NCBI GenBank assembly: GCA_039809405.1
Contig: JBDHUX010000030.1
Span: 1 to 10,274 of the forward strand
Origin: JBDHUX01 sp039809405
GTDB lineage: Bacteria; Patescibacteriota; Gracilibacteria; Absconditabacterales; Absconditicoccaceae
Reading direction: 5' to 3'
Length of the DNA stretch: 10,274 bases
Under the pieces are notes generated by a model. That model saw only the letters and a list, made by a program, of their open reading frames with translations, did no database searches and had not been told where the DNA came from. The first letter of the stretch is position 1. The number at the start of each line of letters is the position of its first letter. This document shows, one piece after another, positions 7,302 through 10,274 of the stretch. The position numbers were made by a program, and so were the translations under genes.

Positions 7302-7329
7302 ATTATAAGCAAATAATATTATTTGTCAA
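7302..7329 (-). promoter_or_regulatory. Near-consensus sigma-70 promoter with a palindromic spacer
   Basis: On the minus strand TTGACA (7324-7329) and TATAAT (7302-7307) are both perfect consensus hexamers with a 16-base spacer. They lie about 48 bases upstream of the ATG at 7254. The spacer and the edge of the -35 form a perfect 16-base palindrome, CAAATAATATTATTTG (7310-7325), a possible operator that would block RNA polymerase when bound. The -35 box overlaps the 3' end of the glycosyltransferase coding region (stop at 7319-7321). Confidence 0.8.
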
Positions 7330-7888
7330 GTGTATCAACAATATCATGAAAATTCTTTAACCGTATATCTTTACTGTAAGATTTATACATAATAAGTGTC
7401 TTATTCTTCGTATCAGTGTATTTTCATATATCTACACCATCCAATACATAATTCATACAATATTCAAACTTATCATAATCTGATTCTCACTGATAAGTAT
7501 TTATATCAAGTGTACTATCTATTATTAATTTTTTTAATCATCACTTTGCAAATCATATAGTTGGGACACCATATAGCGCAAAATCTATAGCAGTAAGACC
7601 AAAAGTCTCCAAAAATATAGAAGGCATGAGGTTGTAGTCAAAATACGGTATGCTCTCCACTATTTTTTTGAACGGAACTTGTGTATGGTAAGTTATATTT
7701 GGCGATAAACGGTCAATCTCTTGTGCCATATCGTGGAGCGGTCAATTACCGTATATATCAAGAGTAAATTTGTGTAGTAGTTGACTATTTATCAACTTCA
7801 AGGATGTGATTCGATTGTATATCATATCAAATCATTTTTCTTTAGTGAGTCTACCAGCAAATACAAATGCTATTTTTGTCTTGTTCAT
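7319..7888 (-). CDS. GT4-type glycosyltransferase, C-terminal (donor-binding) half only
   Basis: The GT-B C-terminal domain binds the nucleotide-sugar donor. The 189-residue product begins MNKTKIAFVFAGRLTKEKGF. Visible motifs are the GRL..EKG loop (12-19), IYGNGPL (~50-56), PYFDYNLMPS, and LETFGLTAIDFALYGVPTIG with E94 and D102 at the places of the family's E-x7-E motif (second acid Asp). Complete GT4 enzymes have about 350-400 residues with an acceptor-binding N-terminal domain. None is present here: the bases upstream encode the end of an O-antigen-ligase-like gene in another frame. A longer start (ATG at 7921) adds only 11 residues, and an in-frame TAA stops further extension. The gene overlaps the preceding gene by 19 bases, a sign of translational coupling. 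It may be a broken relic or a partner of a separate N-terminal half. The family call is firm; activity is uncertain. Confidence 0.85.
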
Positions 7889-9264
7889 AATCGTAATCAA
7901 TATAATATCATAAGGGGCCATACAGACATTTTATCAGCAAGAGAGTGTAAAACAAGTCAACACATAGATAATCATATAAATCATATATTTGAACCGAGTA
8001 AGATCAATCTCTGCTTAGATCGGTTATCAATGTTTCTATCCTGAATATAATTGGATATAGATCATCGTCAATTTTTTATAAATCAACTTATATTTATATA
8101 AATATAGTAAGATAATCGGATCAATAGACCAAATATACCATACTCTATCCATATCTGTAAATACTGATTTTCTGAATTAAATCATATACCGAGTTGGTGG
8201 CTTGCTGGGCCATTGGTGCCAGCTCATTGTCAAAATAATCGATTAGTTTTTAGGATATCAATAGATTGAAAAAATGCATTAATGTGCCCTGTATTGCTAA
8301 ATTGTCTACCGGATCAAAATATTTCATAGTAGAAATAATATCATAAAATTCACATTGCAAGCACAAAAGGAATCACAAGCTTCCTAACATACTTCCAGAA
8401 CTGTTTGCGATGAGATAAAAATAATAATAAGATAGTTTGCAAGATCCAAACTCACCAGGCAGATCTTGAAAAGGTGCTTATAATATTTGCACTATAAAGA
8501 AATCGCCATATCCAAGTATATTCAAATTTCTGTCTTCTTATATAAAGCAGATAAAATATTGGCCACATGGTTATCAAAAAGAAACCGTAAAAAGTTGGTC
8601 TCTCAAATATAAATTGATTTCTAGCTATACCATGAGTCTGTGCAGAGTAATAAACTGCTGGTGGTTTTTCTCATAACTCTCATTCGTATGTCTGGCGGTC
8701 ATATCAAAATAGTTTTAGCGTTCAAGGTAGTGTCATAAGTACAAAATACCATCATAATCCAAAAACAAGTAATATTTTTGTAAAAGAAAAATACTTCTTA
8801 GTAATATCTGAGGGCAATTTCAGTACACTATCGTCTATATCCTTCTTATTGGAGGAAATTGTTTCTATTTTTTTTGTCTGTATCCATCAAATTACATAAA
8901 ATAGAACAAATAATCATAACGGAAAAAAATCGTATCTAAAAGCGATAAGATAGTTTCATACAGATCAGTTTATCAAGCTGATAACAACAGTTACAAGTAT
9001 GATAGTAATAAACCCATATAATATTTTCTTAAATAGTTTATTTTGAAATAAAGATCTCCAGTATCAATTTATAACTAAGTCATATATAGTGTAAAGTCAG
9101 ATGATACCAATAAGCAACTCTTTCCATAACGATATGATAGTCATCCGCAGACCACTTATACCTATCTCAAACTCCAATATATTTATTATAAAAAAGTGCA
9201 ACAATAGTCAGATAAGTAGTGTGATCGTAAGTATCTTATATGTTTTGATATTATTTTTAAGCAT
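7870..9264 (-). CDS. O-antigen ligase/polymerase-like membrane protein (Wzy/WaaL type)
   Basis: These integral membrane enzymes polymerise or transfer undecaprenyl-diphosphate-linked glycans to an acceptor on the outer side of the membrane. The 464-residue product has about 10-12 hydrophobic segments, the first at ILTITLLIGLLLHFFIINIL. A long periplasmic-type loop follows around residues 195-215 (FGYDRQTYEGELGEKPP, then RNQFIFERPTFYG), and then a membrane segment ending STFSRSAWG. A second loop carries the family's signature region: GQGAGTNGPASH at 345-356, then FNSENQYLQIWIEYGIFGLL, the typical H...N..L....E.G..G pattern. The size fits the family. It ends with TAG at 7870-7872, overlapping the glycosyltransferase, and DedA lies 95 bases upstream on the same strand. 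Well over ten glycines are TGA codons. The acceptor (lipid, protein or S-layer polymer) cannot be told. Confidence 0.85.
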
Positions 9265-9358
9265 ATGCTAGATAGTGTTGTAAATGATTGAATTGATATA
9301 AGATAATAAGATATTTATATAATCATCCTCCAAGTCGATAAAATATTGGTAAAATAAA

Positions 9359-9973
9359 TTATTTTTTTTTACGAGCTACATATATCACAAATAATATAAG
9401 AAATAATGCGACCAAATATATCATATAATGATCGTACTTAGATACCCGGTCAACTATAATTGTCCAGTTTTCTCATACATAATAACCAAGGAGTACTAAG
9501 AAAGAACTCCAAATAAATGTCCCAGCAAAAGTATATCGGAAGAACAACCCAAATGACATTTTGGTGGAACCGGCTGGTAATCCAAGAAATCATCTTGCAC
9601 CAGGTACAAACCTACCTAGGAATATTATCTTTTTTTGATTATTTTCAAATGTATCATAAATATCATCTACATACTCTGATTTATAAAAGAAATACTTACC
9701 ATAGTTTGATACAAATTTCCTAATTTTAGACTTAGAGAAATACCTTCATACTACATACCATGGCATATTTCAGATAGTAGATCAAAGTGTACATACAACG
9801 ATAACCAGTATAAGATTTAATTTGCCAGTCGATGCAAGATATCATCAAAATGGCATGATAATCTCACTTGGGATAGGTGGTATGAGATTTTCTATAAAAC
9901 TCGCTACAAAAAATCCAAGATATCATACTTGATTTATCAACTCAATAAGTCGATGTCAGATAGATGCAAACAT
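9359..9973 (-). CDS. DedA-family membrane protein
   Basis: DedA proteins move lipids across the inner membrane; several members recycle undecaprenyl phosphate or flip phospholipids. The 204-residue product matches the family's usual size. It shows FIENLIPPIPSEIIMPFGGY at 26-45 (the F-E-N-x-x-P-P-x-P-x-E signature), GNMPWYVVGRY near residue 70, and GRFVPGARGFLGLPAG starting at residue 120, with the two conserved arginines R121 and R127. Membrane or re-entrant segments lie near 17-50, 52-75, 130-165 and 180-200, and the end is a basic ARKKK tail. About eight TGA codons serve as glycine, including those in PFGGY and PGARG. The gene precedes an O-antigen-ligase-like gene, so a role in returning or supplying the undecaprenyl carrier for surface glycans is a reasonable inference. 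The specific lipid cannot be read from the sequence. Confidence 0.92.
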
Positions 9974-10018
9974 AAAGATAGCAAAGTTATAGTTTTAAAT
10001 AAGATACAGATATAATGA

Positions 10019-10093
10019 TTATATTGACCTATTTTTCAATTTGATTTTTATGTAAAGTAAAACAACAATAGAAATGATAAATAATTTATACAT
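10019..10093 (-). CDS. Possible 24-residue hydrophobic peptide
   Basis: A short frame on the minus strand reads MYKLFIISIVVLLYIKIK and ends LKNRSI before TAA. It is one hydrophobic helix with a basic tail, typical of a small membrane peptide, and lies 45 bases before dedA. It has no ribosome-binding site or recognisable relative, and AT-rich DNA often yields such frames by chance. Confidence 0.2.
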   Translation of the reverse strand: MYKLFIISIVVLLYIKIKLKNRSI

Positions 10094-10108
10094 CACATTT
10101 AATAGCTC

Positions 10109-10134
10109 GTAGATTTAATTATCATACAATCTAC
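10109..10134. repeat. Hairpin-forming inverted repeat
   Basis: GTAGATT (10109-10115) is the exact reverse complement of AATCTAC (10128-10134), with a 12-base loop. It lies in the gap between the partial gene at the window edge and dedA. No T run follows it on either strand, so it is not a standard terminator. The rest of the gap (9974-10191) shows only the short hydrophobic frame. Confidence 0.4.
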
Positions 10135-10191
10135 TGAAATACATATCATAAGGCATGAGATACTATCGGTGTATAACTAATTTACATTATA

Positions 10192-10274
10192 CTACAGCTC
10201 ACTCATATCCTCTACTATCTTAGCTTGATCAAAATCAATAATATAATTCCTTGGTAGATGATCTATTATATAAT
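10192..10274 (-). CDS. C-terminal end of an unrecognised gene (5' end outside window)
   Basis: The minus strand is open from the window edge to TAG at 10192-10194 and encodes 26 residues ending YIIDFDQAKIVEDMSEL. The residue mix is like a real protein end (acidic, helical). I do not recognise a family from so short a piece. It lies upstream of dedA on the same strand with a gap of about 220 bases, so it may be part of the surface-glycan group, but nothing shows this directly. Confidence 0.45.
   Translation of the reverse strand, partial: YIIDHLPRNYIIDFDQAKIVEDMSEL

Noticed and set aside
7319..9264. Ligase and glycosyltransferase as one gene split by a frameshift
   Set aside because: Each matches a different family, and the ligase ends with its own TAG at a normal length.
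1..10274. CRISPR array, insertion sequence or attachment site
   Set aside because: No regularly spaced repeats, transposase or integrase frame, or terminal inverted repeats were seen.

Overview
The window comes from an AT-rich bacterium that reads UGA as glycine. This is genetic code 25, known from Candidatus Gracilibacteria (BD1-5) and Absconditabacteria (SR1). Every recognisable gene is cut by in-frame TGA codons under the standard code. Each becomes one continuous, family-consistent protein when TGA is glycine. The clearest case is the radical-SAM cluster of MiaB, where the conserved glycine before the first cysteine is a TGA. Genes are small and closely packed, and I saw no convincing Shine-Dalgarno sequences.

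Left part (1-3445): the 3' end of the DNA translocase ftsK with its terminator converges on a tRNA-like RNA gene that carries an insertion of about 120 nt. A roughly 400-base stretch without a gene follows. Next are two paralogous secreted proteins on the minus strand. The first has a Kazal protease-inhibitor domain plus S-layer-homology (SLH)-like repeats. The second has a netrin/TIMP-like domain, a Kazal-like domain and the same SLH-like block. They look like surface-attached protease inhibitors and are the most interesting content here.

Middle part (3446-7254): a plus-strand unit holds an unrecognised 271-residue protein, MiaB (tRNA 2-methylthiolation) and a 132-residue protein with one TPR-like hairpin. 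It converges on tRNA-Arg with the unusual anticodon GCG. A minus-strand hypothetical gene follows, driven by a near-perfect promoter whose spacer is a 16-nt palindrome.

Right part (7319-10274): a minus-strand group encodes a DedA-family membrane protein, an O-antigen ligase/polymerase-like membrane protein and a half-length GT4 glycosyltransferase that overlaps the ligase gene. Together they suggest lipid-carrier-linked cell-surface glycan assembly. The last bases carry the end of an unrecognised minus-strand gene.

Surface proteins, putative protease inhibitors and surface glycan genes fit a lineage known for host-attached or predatory life, but that link is inference.
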